Shown: positions 18,449 through 29,400, numbered from the stretch's first letter. The stretch is DNA of 64,000 nucleotides from Polaribacter sp. Hel_I_88 (GCF_000687935.1 NZ_JHZZ01000001.1:248001-312000), one strand, 5' to 3'. The notes: generated by a model from the sequence alone, not told the origin. Translations and numbers: made by a program.

Positions 18449-19711
18449 TTGGAAACTAAAGTACATAAAAAACAGTTAACTTTCTTTTATAAGAATATTC
18501 TTATAATGTTTAGAGGAACAGCAATTGCACAAGTTATTGCAGTTTTAGGAGCTGTTTTATTAGCTAAAATTTATGGCGAAGAAGGTTATGGCTTGTTTGG
18601 CGTATTTATTAGTATTACAAGTATTACCTCTATAATATCTACTTTTCAGTTAGATAAGTGCATTGTTATCTCAAAAAACGAAAAAGAAAGTGCAAATTGG
18701 TTTAATTTTTTACTTATTTTAATTCCTGTAATTTCACTATTAATTACACTTATATTAATTTTATTTTCTGATTTTTTTTTAAAAAAAATTGTTGATTTTA
18801 ATATTTTTTTATTTTCTGCTGTTGGAACTTTATTGTTGTGCTATAATTTGATAAATGAAAGTTTATTTACATTTCAAAAAAGATTTACAATCATATCTAA
18901 CTCAAAAATTTTTTTAACTATTAGTAATGTATGTCTTCAAATTATTCTTTACACTTATTTTAGTTTAACAGGATTAATAATAGGTTTTTTAAGTTCACAG
19001 TTTCTTTTAATGCTATTTTTCTTTTTTAAAAACAGAAAAGTAATTAACAAACCTGATTTTAAAGAAATTAAAGTTGGAATTAAAAAAAGAAGTACAATTT
19101 TAAAGTATTTACTTCCATCAAATACCATAAATAGTTTAGCTAATAATTTAATGCCAATTTTAATTCTAGCTTTTTTTGGTGCTAAAGAAACAGGAGTATA
19201 TTTTTTTAGTATAAAAATTTTAGCAACTCCTTTATTTTTAATATCATCATCAATATCACAAGTTTATTTTCAAAAATCAGCTGAATTACTAAAAGAAAAT
19301 AAAAAAGCATTACTAAAACTTACCAAAAAAATTGTAATTACAAATTTGCTTATCATGTTTGCTTTTCTTTTGATTATAAACACGATAGGTATGTATTTAT
19401 TGGAATATTTTTTTAGTGAAAAATGGTTAAATTTAAGAATTTTTACATTAGTATTATCTATCCTTATATTTGCAAGAACCGCATTTAACCCCATAAGTAG
19501 TTTAATTGTTGTTCTGAATAAAAACTTTGAAAGTTTGTTATTTAATAGTTACTTATTTTTAATTAATTTAATTGCAATTTATTTTGGATATATATATGAT
19601 GATATATTAATAACAATTACTATACTCTCTTTTTTAGGTGGTTTAGGCTATCTGACATTACTCATTTATTTTTTGAATCACTTAAAATATTTAATAAAAA
19701 AAGATGTTTAA
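18449..19711 (+). CDS. Polysaccharide flippase (Wzx/MATE-like)
   Basis: This is a 420-residue inner membrane protein with about 12-14 hydrophobic segments and the family opening FRGTAIAQVIAVLGAVLLAKIYGEEGYGLFGVF. Members flip lipid-linked oligosaccharides across the inner membrane for O-antigen or capsule. The first possible start is TTG at 18449; the ATG at 18506 would begin only two residues before the first membrane helix, and homologues usually have 15-20 residues there, so TTG is preferred. The gene overlaps the acyltransferase gene by 8 bp. The coding DNA is very AT-rich, as is common for surface-glycan genes that move between strains. Confidence 0.8.
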   Translation: METKVHKKQLTFFYKNILIMFRGTAIAQVIAVLGAVLLAKIYGEEGYGLFGVFISITSITSIISTFQLDKCIVISKNEKESANWFNFLLILIPVISLLITLILILFSDFFLKKIVDFNIFLFSAVGTLLLCYNLINESLFTFQKRFTIISNSKIFLTISNVCLQIILYTYFSLTGLIIGFLSSQFLLMLFFFFKNRKVINKPDFKEIKVGIKKRSTILKYLLPSNTINSLANNLMPILILAFFGAKETGVYFFSIKILATPLFLISSSISQVYFQKSAELLKENKKALLKLTKKIVITNLLIMFAFLLIINTIGMYLLEYFFSEKWLNLRIFTLVLSILIFARTAFNPISSLIVVLNKNFESLLFNSYLFLINLIAIYFGYIYDDILITITILSFLGGLGYLTLLIYFLNHLKYLIKKDV

Positions 19712-20315
19712 AAAACTAGATTTTTTTCTTTTTGGCTGGATTATAAATTGGTTTTATCCTGAATATTACCGACCAAAATATGGGTATCAGCGTTATTATG
19801 TGTTGTTTTTTCAATATTTAGTTCCGCAAAAAATGTTCAGATTAAACCCAAAAGTAAAATGGCCAGTTCATTTTACATCTAAAGTTTTATCACCAGAAAA
19901 AATAACTAAAGGAATTTTATGTGATCCTGGAGATAACCTCAACAACTACATACAAGCCAATAATGGTATTGTTTTTGGCTCAAATATAGAGTTAGGTCCA
20001 GGAGTTTCTATTATTTCATCAAACCATGAAAGTGATAATTTAAGAGCACATAAAAAAGGGAAATCAATTACGATTGGCAATCATGTTTGGATTGGCGCAA
20101 ACAGTACAATTTTGCCAGAAGTTACTATTGGAAACAACGTAATTATAGGTGCAAATTCTTTGGTAAATAAAAATATTCCTGCAAATTCTATTGCTGTTGG
20201 TAATCCTTGTAAGGTAATTAAGCAAAAGAAAAAGTACGTAGAAAATTTATCGGAATTAATTTTTAACAAAAAAATTCCTAAAAAATATGTGGCGTTTTTG
20301 AATGCTAACCTTTAA
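19704..20315 (+). CDS. Hexapeptide-repeat acyltransferase
   Basis: The 203-residue protein has a left-handed beta-helix built of hexapeptide repeats (about residues 90-180: GSNIELGPGVSIIS, ITIGNHVWIGANSTILPEVTIGNNVIIGANSLV), with the catalytic His in SSNHES. Such enzymes O- or N-acetylate sugars using acetyl-CoA. The N-terminal 60 residues form an extension with an aromatic-rich segment (FFLFGWIINWFYPEYY) that could associate with the membrane. It is co-translated with the flippase and its end overlaps the convergent FemAB-like gene by 11 bp. The acceptor sugar is unknown. Confidence 0.8.
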   Translation: MFKKLDFFLFGWIINWFYPEYYRPKYGYQRYYVLFFQYLVPQKMFRLNPKVKWPVHFTSKVLSPEKITKGILCDPGDNLNNYIQANNGIVFGSNIELGPGVSIISSNHESDNLRAHKKGKSITIGNHVWIGANSTILPEVTIGNNVIIGANSLVNKNIPANSIAVGNPCKVIKQKKKYVENLSELIFNKKIPKKYVAFLNANL

Positions 20316-21213
20316 AAATCTTAATAAACCAAGGCAACTTGTTAAATTTAATTTGCTGATAATTAAAAGTCTCTGCACCAAAGCTCAAAAAAAACTTTGC
20401 AATACTGTCCATAGATGAACCCCCAAAATGAAAAAGATCAAATTTTTGTTGATATTTAAAAATTGCACGATCAATTAAAAAAGTATTCTCGCCATTTTTA
20501 CGATGTTTAAAATCTGTAGAAGAAACTAAAATGGTTACTTTATGTTGATGTTTTAAAAAGAAACCAGATGCAACTAATGCATTTTCTTTATTGTAGATCG
20601 AAAGCATCTCTCCTACTCCTTTTTTGATACAAGTTTTAATTAACTCCTCTAAAACTAAGTAGTCTTTATTTGTAATATAAGGTGTTCTTTTACCCACATT
20701 ATCTTTAAAAAGCTGAATTAAATTTGCTGGAGACTCATTCCATTTTTCAACCAAATTTGCTTTTTCTGCTTTTCTTAAGTCTTTTTTTCTGTCTTTTCTG
20801 TATCCCTCAAAAACAGTTTCGTAATTTTCCTTAATCGATACCATTTGCATTTGTTTATCAATCAAAAAACCAGCTTTTTCTTTTACTTCATTATCGGTAT
20901 TTAACCTTGTTTCTACAGCTTTAAATTTCTTAAAAAGAAAATCAAAAAAAAGTTTAAAATCGATGCAATCATCCAAAGAAAAAATACCCAATTCTAACAA
21001 CCAAAAAGGTGGGTATACATATTTAATTCCATATTTTTTACGAATGGGAATAGGCATTACAGCTTGGTAATCATCCAAAACCAAAACAGCCCAATTGTCT
21101 GCAACAATATCTAAATACCAAGAAAATCCATAGATGTTACTTTGGATTGAATTCTCAATACATTCATCATATTTTGCGACATTTAAGTCTTGTCTTTTTA
21201 CGTAGTTTATCAT
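20305..21213 (-). CDS. FemAB/GNAT-like acyltransferase
   Basis: The 302-residue protein resembles FemAB-type GNAT-fold proteins: an N-terminal half with SWYLDIVADNWAVLVLDDYQAVMPIPI and a C-terminal half with LYNKENALVASGFFLKHQHKV, then FLIDRAIFKYQQKFDLFHFGG, the typical pattern of the second GNAT domain. Relatives transfer aminoacyl or acyl groups in cell-wall or glycan synthesis. It is immediately downstream of the deacetylase-like gene (the stop TAA touches this ATG), so the two probably act together on a glycan. Confidence 0.65.
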   Translation of the reverse strand: MINYVKRQDLNVAKYDECIENSIQSNIYGFSWYLDIVADNWAVLVLDDYQAVMPIPIRKKYGIKYVYPPFWLLELGIFSLDDCIDFKLFFDFLFKKFKAVETRLNTDNEVKEKAGFLIDKQMQMVSIKENYETVFEGYRKDRKKDLRKAEKANLVEKWNESPANLIQLFKDNVGKRTPYITNKDYLVLEELIKTCIKKGVGEMLSIYNKENALVASGFFLKHQHKVTILVSSTDFKHRKNGENTFLIDRAIFKYQQKFDLFHFGGSSMDSIAKFFLSFGAETFNYQQIKFNKLPWFIKIFKG

Positions 21214-22518
21214 TTAAGAAATGGCAACTTTTAACATCGATTCGTATAAGCGTTTCCAACCTTTCCATCGTAAATAATTACTTAAACTTTCGTTGTGGAA
21301 TAATGTTATAAAAGTTCCGTTTACAGCTTGCACCTCGTTTTTTAAATCTCTAATTCTACCTAAAGATTGTTTTGGTGTTAGCTTCATATAATCGTTTAAA
21401 GTAGTATCCATCAACGCAAAAGGATATATTTTTAATGGTGTTTGAATTTCAAAATCCAAATCATAGAAGTAAAAAGGTGTACATGTACTCGCTCTAAAAC
21501 CTACGTTGCTAGCATAGCCCATAGAATAATCTTCTTCGATTTCTAAATCTATTAAATGTTGATAGGTTTCTGGTAGACTAAAGCGCAAATAGTGTTGTCT
21601 AGAAATTTTTACAGGTGTATTTGTTATATGCTCCAAACGCTCTTTTTCTTTCTTTAAAAGTTTCGCTTTGTCCATTGTAAAATAAGAAGGATGCAAACCA
21701 ACTTTTGCATAATCGCCCATTTCTTTTATGAGCAATCTATATTTACTTTTTGAAGCAGAAACATTGGTATCAAAAGTGGTATAATCGCCAATTAAAAAAA
21801 AGAAAATAGTTTTTACATTGTAGGTAGTTTTGAGTCTTAATAATTTTTGAAAGGTATCAAAAGGATCGTCTTTAATATTAAAAATTACGGCTAATCGATA
21901 CAATACATTTAACAATCTGAATTTAAACAAGTCGTTAAAAAAACCACCAATACTTCTTATTAAGCTTTTGTGTTTATAGGCAAAAGCATTGTCTATATCA
22001 ATTGTAGAAATATAAGTATAGGTTCTTGTTTTGTAATCGTATTCTGGAAATTTTTCTTTCAGTAATTTTAAAAATTTATACGCCCAAATATCTACTACTG
22101 GTTGTTCTAAAAAACCTTTTTTAAACGCTAAACTTTGCTCAGCAGAATAACGTCCATGAAGATCTTTTACGTGTGGCAAATATTCTTCATAACGAGTAAC
22201 TAAATAAAAACTAGCTGCAAAAATATCAAAAGGGATGGCTGACTTTAAATTGGTGGCGAAAAAACAAGGTACATCGTCCCATTTATTCATTGTAATTTCT
22301 AGATCGTTTACACCTTGTTCAAATAATAACGGATTACTTTTTATAAAAAACTCGCTTCCTAAAGGTGTTTTTGTGTACGATAATTTTGGTCCATTATGTG
22401 CCACAAATTCTTCTACTTTAGCAGTAAAATCTACAGGAATTAATAAAGTTCTTGTAAGTATATGCTTAAAAATATAACGAATTCTTGGTGTAATTTTATG
22501 TGTATAAACTAATATCAT
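21214..22518 (-). CDS. Polysaccharide deacetylase-like protein
   Basis: This 434-residue protein has an N-terminal region of about 150 residues with the pattern common to a Bacteroidota DUF fused to deacetylases (VYTHKITPRIRYIFKHIL; TRYEEYLP), then a NodB-like core. The metal-site motif is TIDIDNAF in place of the classic TFDDG, and the second motif is VGLHPSYFT, as expected for this divergent subfamily. A C-terminal HNESLS follows. It probably removes acetyl groups from an extracellular or cell-wall sugar, or is a related glycan hydrolase. It is directly linked to the FemAB-like gene. The modified first motif makes activity uncertain. Confidence 0.65.
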   Translation of the reverse strand: MILVYTHKITPRIRYIFKHILTRTLLIPVDFTAKVEEFVAHNGPKLSYTKTPLGSEFFIKSNPLLFEQGVNDLEITMNKWDDVPCFFATNLKSAIPFDIFAASFYLVTRYEEYLPHVKDLHGRYSAEQSLAFKKGFLEQPVVDIWAYKFLKLLKEKFPEYDYKTRTYTYISTIDIDNAFAYKHKSLIRSIGGFFNDLFKFRLLNVLYRLAVIFNIKDDPFDTFQKLLRLKTTYNVKTIFFFLIGDYTTFDTNVSASKSKYRLLIKEMGDYAKVGLHPSYFTMDKAKLLKKEKERLEHITNTPVKISRQHYLRFSLPETYQHLIDLEIEEDYSMGYASNVGFRASTCTPFYFYDLDFEIQTPLKIYPFALMDTTLNDYMKLTPKQSLGRIRDLKNEVQAVNGTFITLFHNESLSNYLRWKGWKRLYESMLKVAIS

Positions 22519-22527
22519 TGTTTTGTT

Positions 22528-22612
22528 TAGTATTCAGTCCTCAGTTGGCAATATTCAGTTGGCGTTTTCAGTCTATTGATGACTGCCTACTGCAAACTGT
22601 TTTACTGTCAAC
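22528..22612 (+). repeat. Degenerate CAGTT/GGCA intergenic minisatellite
   Basis: The gap between the deacetylase-like gene and radC consists of variants of one word: TATTCAGTCCTCAGTTGGCA, TATTCAGTTGGCG, TTTTCAGTC, GACTGCCTACTGCAAACTG and ACTGTCAACTACAG. The same words, in reverse orientation, occur at 53238-53280. No open frame or clear RNA structure was found. Confidence 0.6.
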
Positions 22613-23304
22613 TACAGAATCCCTTCATCTGCAAAGCTAAAATAATCTTTTTCAGTAATGATTAAATGATCCAACAATTTAATATCTAAAGTTACACCCG
22701 CAGTTTTTATTTTTTGAGTAATTTGTTTATCAGCATTACTAGGCTGTAATTTTCCTGAAGGATGATTATGACACACAATAATAGCCACGCAAGAAAGCTC
22801 CAAAGCCTTTTTAAAAAGCAATCTTACATCAACAATCGTGGCTGTTAAACCCCCTTTGCTAATTTGTGTTTTTGCCAAAACTTTATTGGAATTATTTAAG
22901 AATAAAACCCAAAATTCTTCGTGATTTAGATCGCCAATAATGGGCTGCATTAAATTAAAACCGTTTTTACTTGAATTTATTTTGGGCTTTTCGAGTGCAA
23001 TTTCTAATTGTCTTCGTTTTCCCAATTCTAAAGCAGTAATAATAGAAATAGCTTTGGCCTCTCCTATTCCTTTAAATTCGCATAATTTTTCTACGGATAA
23101 TTTTGCCAATGTATTAATATTGCCCTCTACAGATTGTAAAATTCTTTTTGATAAACCTACTGCGCTTTCCTCTCTATTTCCAGAACCAATTAATATGGCT
23201 ATTAATTCTGCGTCAGACAACGCTAATTTGCCTTTAGCAACTAATTTTTCTCTAGGTCTATCATCTAAAGCCCAAGTTTTTATGGTAAGTTTTTCCATCA
23301 TCAT
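22612..23304 (-). CDS. radC: RadC/YeeS-family JAMM protein
   Basis: This 230-residue protein has helix-hairpin-helix motifs in the N-terminal part (LCEFKGIGEAKAISIITALELGKR) and a C-terminal JAMM metalloprotease-like domain with the zinc motif HNHPSG and Asp eight residues later (HxHPSGx7D). The name RadC is historical: the original repair phenotype was later attributed elsewhere, so the function is unclear. Three consecutive ATGs allow starts at 23304, 23301 or 23298. A weak TACATTTA element lies just upstream. Confidence 0.9.
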   Translation of the reverse strand: MMMEKLTIKTWALDDRPREKLVAKGKLALSDAELIAILIGSGNREESAVGLSKRILQSVEGNINTLAKLSVEKLCEFKGIGEAKAISIITALELGKRRQLEIALEKPKINSSKNGFNLMQPIIGDLNHEEFWVLFLNNSNKVLAKTQISKGGLTATIVDVRLLFKKALELSCVAIIVCHNHPSGKLQPSNADKQITQKIKTAGVTLDIKLLDHLIITEKDYFSFADEGIL

Positions 23305-23378
23305 TTTTTATAAATGTACAAAAAACCTTGAAAATGCTAAAAAACGTATTTTATTACTTTACCTCCTTAACTCTTCTT

Positions 23379-23386
23379 ATCTTTGC
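23379..23386 (+). promoter_or_regulatory. -7 element for trkA-trkH
   Basis: TATCTTTG is a perfect TAnnTTTG followed by GCACTC, a frequent form of Bacteroidota promoters. It is 22 bases upstream of the trkA ATG. Confidence 0.65.
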
Positions 23387-23408
23387 ACTCTATATTTATT
23401 TTTAAAAT

Positions 23409-24755
23409 ATGAAGATTATAATTGCAGGTGCTGGAGATGTTGGTTTTCATTTAGCAAAACTATTATCTTATGAATCTCAAGATACATATATTATCGATTT
23501 TGATGGCGATAAATTAGAGTACCTCAACAATCACTTAGATGTAATTACCAAAAAAGGTGATGCAACTTCCATAAAATTATTAAAAGAAATTGGCATAAGT
23601 TCTGCTGATTTACTAATTGCTGTTACTGAAAGCCAGAATACAAATTTCACAATTTCTGTAATAGGTAAATCTTTAGGAGCAAAAAAAACCATAGCAAGAA
23701 TTGATAATCCTGAGTTTTTAAACAATTGTGAAGTAGATTTCACAAAATTCGGTGTAGATTTTATGATATCTCCCCAAGAATTGGCAGCAAATGAGATAAA
23801 AATGTTGCTAAACCAATCTTCTTTTAACGATACTGTTCAGTTTGAAAGTGGTCTTTTTAATGTAATGGGTACTGAGCTTTCTTACAAATCTCCTTTGGTA
23901 GATTTAACAGTAAAAGAAGCCAAACAAAAGTTTAAAAATGTAGATTTTATTACCATTGCCATTAAAAGAGAAAATGTATCTCAAACGATTATTCCTAGAG
24001 GAGATACTGTTTATAATTTAGATGATCAGGTGTATTTTTCTGTACCTAACTATGCTATTAAAGATTTATACCCCATTATTGGTAAAGAACAATTCGATAT
24101 TAAAAGCGTTATGATTCTTGGTGGTAGTAGCATAGGCGAAAAAACAGCAAGGAATCTTTGTCAAGATAACTTTAAGGTCAAATTGATTGAAAAAAATAGA
24201 GAGAAAGCAGAAGCTCTTGCAGAAAATTTATGCGACACTTTAATTATAAATGGTGATGGTCGTGATTTAGAACTTTTAGAAGAGGAGAACATCAGAGAAA
24301 TGGATGCTTTTGTAGCTGTTACTGGAAATTCTGAAACCAACATCATGTCTTGTTTAGTGGCAAAGTCTAAAGGTGTAAAAAAGACAATAGCTTTAGTTGA
24401 GAACATGGATTATATTGATATTTCTCAAACCATAGGAATACAATCGTTAATCAACAAAAAACTAATTGCAGCCAGTAATATTTTTAAACATATTAGAAAA
24501 GGTGGCATTTTAGAACTCGCAAATTTACACAATATCGATGCTGAAGTTTTTGAGTTTGAAGTAAAACCAAATGCAAAAGTTACAGAAAAACCGATTAGAG
24601 ATTTACGTTTTCCAAGAGAAGCCGTTTTTGGTGGTATCATTAGAAATGGAAAAGCGTTAATGTCTTTTGGAAATATGCAAATACGAACTGGAGATAAAGT
24701 AATCGTTTTTTGTTTGCCAGAAGCAATTGCTACCGTAGAAAAACTTTTTAAATAA
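23409..24755 (+). CDS. trkA: Trk potassium uptake regulator TrkA
   Basis: TrkA is the cytoplasmic NAD(H)-binding subunit that gates the TrkH potassium channel. The 448-residue protein has the usual duplicated layout: Rossmann fold 1 with GAGDVG (residues 7-12), a TrkA-C domain, Rossmann fold 2 with GGSSIGEKTAR, and a second TrkA-C domain ending GDKVIVFCLPEAI. The acidic residue that binds the NAD ribose is seen as IDFDGDK in the first half. It is 2 bp upstream of trkH in a two-gene operon. Confidence 0.95.
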   Translation: MKIIIAGAGDVGFHLAKLLSYESQDTYIIDFDGDKLEYLNNHLDVITKKGDATSIKLLKEIGISSADLLIAVTESQNTNFTISVIGKSLGAKKTIARIDNPEFLNNCEVDFTKFGVDFMISPQELAANEIKMLLNQSSFNDTVQFESGLFNVMGTELSYKSPLVDLTVKEAKQKFKNVDFITIAIKRENVSQTIIPRGDTVYNLDDQVYFSVPNYAIKDLYPIIGKEQFDIKSVMILGGSSIGEKTARNLCQDNFKVKLIEKNREKAEALAENLCDTLIINGDGRDLELLEEENIREMDAFVAVTGNSETNIMSCLVAKSKGVKKTIALVENMDYIDISQTIGIQSLINKKLIAASNIFKHIRKGGILELANLHNIDAEVFEFEVKPNAKVTEKPIRDLRFPREAVFGGIIRNGKALMSFGNMQIRTGDKVIVFCLPEAIATVEKLFK

Positions 24756-24757
24756 AA

Positions 24758-26257
24758 ATGGGTTCTTTAAATTTAAAAATAATTTACCGATTTTTAGGAA
24801 TTACAGCCATCTTAAATGGTTGTTTTATGTTTATTGCTTTTCCTTTTAGTTTTTTTAATTTAGAACCTGAAGCTTGGGGAATTTTAAATGCAGGAGTAAT
24901 TACTGTATTTATTGGACTATTGTTTTTCTTTTTAAACAAACCTAAAAACACAAGCATTCATAAAAAAGAAGGCTATTTAATTGTTACTTTAGGTTGGCTA
25001 ACATTATCTATTACAGGCATGTTGCCCTATTTATTATCTGGAGCTATACCAAGTATTCCAGATGCTTTTTTCGAAACTATTTCTGGCTATTCTACTACAG
25101 GATCATCAATTCTATTAGATATTGAATCCATGCCAAAAGGAATTTTGTTTTGGAGATCTGCCACACATTGGATTGGTGGAATGGGTATTATCGTTTTAAC
25201 AATAGCCATTTTACCATTGTTAGGAATTGGAGGGATGCAGCTTTTTATGGCTGAAGCTCCTGGCCCATCTGCAGACAAACTACATCCAAGAATTACAGAC
25301 ACTGCAAAACGTTTGTATTTAATTTATGTGGTGCTGACTTTTGCCCAATTTTTTCTATTAAAATTTGCAGGTATGACTTGGTTTGATGCCATAAATCATG
25401 CCATGGCTACTGTTAGTACAGGTGGTTTTTCTACCAAAAACAATAGTGTTGCTTTTTACAACAACTTACCATTTGTACAATATATTATCATCTTTTTTAT
25501 GTTGGTTGCAGGAACTAACTTTGTGCTTACCTATTTTGCATTGAAAGGGAAAATTCAAAAGGTTTTTCAAAGTGAAGAGTTTAAATATTATTTATTTGGC
25601 ATTATTGGTGTTTCCTCTATTATTACCATTTTAATTTTCTTTTTTCAAGATCCTAATTTGCAAACTACCATTGCACATCCTAAAGTTTTTGGAGAAGCAG
25701 AAAGTGCCATAAGACATGCTTTGTTCATGGTAACTTCTGTAGTAACCACAACAGGATTTGTAACTGCCGATTTTACCATGTGGAGTTTCTTTGCTACAGG
25801 AATTTTCTTTGCACTCTTTTTTACAGGAGGTTCTGCAGGTTCTACAAGTGGAGGCGTAAAAGTGGTAAGACATATTATCATGCTTAAAAACAGTTTTTTA
25901 GAATTTAAAAAAGCGTTGCATCCAAATGCAATTATTCCAGTACGTTATGATGGTAAATCTGTAAACCAAACCATTGTTTTTAATATTCTTTCTTTCTTTA
26001 TCATATACATGCTAATTTTTATCATGGCCTCTGTAATTTTAACGTTTTTGGGATTAGATTTTTTATCTGCTGTTGGTGCAGCAGCTTCTTCTTTAGGTAA
26101 TATTGGCCCAGCTATAGGTTCTGTTAGTCCTGTTGATAATTTTGCACACCTTACTTCTGCTGCAAAATGGTTTTGCTCTTTTTTAATGTTAATTGGTAGA
26201 TTAGAACTTTTTACAGTTTTGATTTTGTTTACGCCTTTCTTTTGGCGTAAAAATTAA
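24758..26257 (+). CDS. trkH: Trk potassium transporter membrane subunit TrkH
   Basis: TrkH forms the potassium path across the inner membrane. The 499-residue protein has four pore-loop repeats with filter-type glycines: SGYSTTGSS, VSTGGFSTKN, TTTGFVTAD and LGNIGPAIG. The third membrane-pore unit also carries FTGGSAGSTSGGVKVVR, the intramembrane loop that controls gating in VpTrkH. It starts 2 bp after trkA. A terminator hairpin follows. Confidence 0.95.
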   Translation: MGSLNLKIIYRFLGITAILNGCFMFIAFPFSFFNLEPEAWGILNAGVITVFIGLLFFFLNKPKNTSIHKKEGYLIVTLGWLTLSITGMLPYLLSGAIPSIPDAFFETISGYSTTGSSILLDIESMPKGILFWRSATHWIGGMGIIVLTIAILPLLGIGGMQLFMAEAPGPSADKLHPRITDTAKRLYLIYVVLTFAQFFLLKFAGMTWFDAINHAMATVSTGGFSTKNNSVAFYNNLPFVQYIIIFFMLVAGTNFVLTYFALKGKIQKVFQSEEFKYYLFGIIGVSSIITILIFFFQDPNLQTTIAHPKVFGEAESAIRHALFMVTSVVTTTGFVTADFTMWSFFATGIFFALFFTGGSAGSTSGGVKVVRHIIMLKNSFLEFKKALHPNAIIPVRYDGKSVNQTIVFNILSFFIIYMLIFIMASVILTFLGLDFLSAVGAAASSLGNIGPAIGSVSPVDNFAHLTSAAKWFCSFLMLIGRLELFTVLILFTPFFWRKN

Positions 26258-26261
26258 TAAC

Positions 26262-26290
26262 TCCTCTAGTTTTAGAGGATATTTTTTATT
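26262..26290 (+). terminator. Terminator of trkA-trkH
   Basis: A 7-bp stem TCCTCTA/TAGAGGA (26262-26268 with 26273-26279) with a 4-base loop is followed by TATTTTTTATT. It lies 5 bases after the trkH stop. Confidence 0.7.
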
Positions 26291-26440
26291 GATTTCATAA
26301 AATTCTACTATATATTTTATAAAAAAACAATTAACATTATTTCTATATTATACTATTGCTATCTTACTGTTAAATAGTATTATATACTTTTTTTTGTCCA
26401 TTTTTTTTGTAACTTAGAAGCTCACAAAAAAAAACAAATT

Positions 26441-29400
26441 ATGAAAAAAGAAAACTTATTAAAAATTGCATTATTTACAATTTCACTTTTATTTACAAAT
26501 CTCACAATAGCACAAGTTAGTATTGATGCTGGTGCAACTAATTATACTATAAATTTTGATTCTACTTTAAGTGGAGTTAACAATGGTGTTTTTAATGGTT
26601 CTGGATTTCAACCAACACCTGCTGGTGGTAACTTAGATGCTGATGCATGGAAAATCATAGGTTTAAGTGATGGAACACATAATTTTGGTGATACTAGTAT
26701 TTCTGGTGATTTTGCAAGAGGTCAGAAATCAGGAGGTAATTCAACAGGAGGACTCTATGCTTTCGAAATAGCTACTGGAAATTATGCTTTAGGTTTTCAA
26801 GCTGGTAATTCTGATTTCACTCCTGGTTCAATTATCTTAAAAATAACCAACAATACATCTAGTACAGTTACAGATGTTGCTATTTCTTATAATATTTGGG
26901 AATATAATGACCAAGGAAGAAGTAGTTCGTTAAATTTTTCTCATAGTATAGATGATGTAACTTATACAAATGTTGCTAGTCTAAATTTTACATCAACTGA
27001 GGCAGCAAATGGAAGTCCAAGTTGGGTTTCTACAGCAAAATCAACAACAATTAGTAGTTTAAATTTAGCTATTGGAGCCTCTATGTATATTCAATGGACA
27101 AGTGATGATGTTGCTGGATCAGGCTCAAGAGATGAAATTGCTATTGATGATATTGTTATCACTGCAACAACAGGTGTCTCTTTACCAACAGTTAGTTTTA
27201 ATGAAGCAACAAGTTCTGTAACAGAAACTACAACAGATCAAACTGTTTTGATTCCAGTAACAATGGTAAATCACGCAGGTACAGAAATTACATTGTCTGT
27301 AACTCCATCTGGCACAGCAGATGTATCAGATTACACTTTAAACACTACTTCTCTAACCTTTAATGCAGATGGTTCTCAGAACGTTTCCTTAACGATAAAG
27401 GATGACGTAGACAGAGTTAATGAAACAGTTATTTTAACATTGGCTGAGACTACCAGTACAGGTGTCGTTATCTCTACAAGTGACCATACAGTCTCTATTT
27501 CAGATGACGATTTACCAAATATTATTATTAATGAAATTTTAGCTGATCCAGGCTCAGTAGTAGATGCCAATGGTGATGGCGTTTTTGATTCTTCTGAAGA
27601 TGAATTTATTGAATTCGTAAATACTGATACAATTTCTTATGATTTAACAGGCTATACTGTTGAAGATAGCTCATTACGCTATACTTTTGGTGCAACTACA
27701 ATACCTGCAGGTGGTTCAGTAGTTATCTTTGGTGGTGGAACACCAACAGGAATTTTAGGAATTTCGGATACAGCTAATGAAAGCACTATTCTAGGTTTAG
27801 CCAACACTGGAGATACAGTTTATTTAAAAAACTCAAGTGGTACAATAATAGCAACTTATACTTATGGAAGTGAAGCTAATGACGACCAATCAATTGGTAG
27901 AAATGATGATTTAACAGGAGATTTTGTCAAGCATTCTGAAATTTCATCAAATCCTGTAAGTGCTTCTCCAGGAAGATATAATTCTTCTAACTTGCCTTTT
28001 TCTACATTAACTTGGACAGGGGCAACAGATAATTCTTGGACAACAGCTTCTAATTGGAGTACAGGTGTAGTGCCAATAGCTAGTGATGATATTCAAATTC
28101 TAAAAACCACCAACCAACCAACAGTTAGCACAGCTGTAACAGTTAATTCTGCTACAATAAATTCTGGTGCTACTTTAATTGCCACCAATACATTTACAGG
28201 AAACGTAACTTTTAATAGAACTTTAGCAAATGCTGGTCAATGGTATTATATGTCATCACCAGTTGTAGGCGAAACTTATAACGACTCATGGGTTTTAGCA
28301 AATTCTGTTGCTTCTGGTCAATTTAATAATAGAGGTATTAGTACTTACGATAATTCTTCTTTTGATACTAATACTGGTGCTGGTGATACAGAAACAGGAT
28401 TTTGGAGATATTTGCAAGCTACAGGTTCTGATAATTTTAATGTAGGAGAAGGTTATGGATTATATTTATCTGCACCAAAAACAGTTTCATTTTCTGGAAC
28501 AGGCATTTATACTTCTGATCAAACTTTTACACTTACTCAAGGTGTTAATAATTTTAATTTAATAGGGAATCCATTTACTTCTTTTATTACTTTAGGAACT
28601 TTTTATACTACAAATTCTGCAAACATAGATACAGATTTTTATTTTTGGAATGGCTCATCTTATACAACTTTAACTTCTGGTTCTGATGCTACTTATGAAA
28701 TAGCTCCTGGACAAGGATTTTTTGTAAATGCTACTTCAGCAGCTAACGTAACTTTTGAAATTGCTGATGCTTCTCATCAAAGTACAGATACGTTTAAAAA
28801 AACAGCAAATACAAGGCCTGAAATTAATGTAACAGTTAAAGAAGACACTAAAGAAAGTTTTGCAAGAATTTTGTATATCGACGGAACTACAAAGGGTTAT
28901 GATAAAGGTTTTGATGGAAAGTTATTTGGAGGTGTTTCTCATTCTTTTGTCATCTATTCTGATTTAATAGAAAGTGATGGTAAAAAATACCAATCACAAT
29001 CTTTACCAAGTTCAGACTATGAAAATATGGTAATTCCAGTTGGTCTTAAAGTTGCAGCAAACAAAGAAATTACGTTTACTGCTGATGCTTTAAACTTACC
29101 TGCTGATATCAATGTATATTTAGAAGATAGATTTACAAATACATTTACAAGGTTAGATGAAACAACTAGTTCTTATAAAGTAACATCAGATATTGCTTTA
29201 GATGGAATTGGTCGTTTTTATTTACATACAAAATCTAACAGTGCTTTAAATGTTGATAGTGTAACTTTAGAAAACATCAGTATTTATAAAACAAACAATT
29301 CGAATTTAAGAATTGCTGGTTTGTCTAAAGGAGAAGCGAATATTAAAGTATATACTATTTTAGGTAAGGAAGTTTTAAACAAATCTTTTACTTCTAATGG

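Noticed and set aside
19704..22518. A complete O-antigen or capsule locus.
   Set aside because: Flippase, acyltransferase, FemAB-like and deacetylase-like genes are present, but there are no glycosyltransferases, polymerase or nucleotide-sugar genes in the window.
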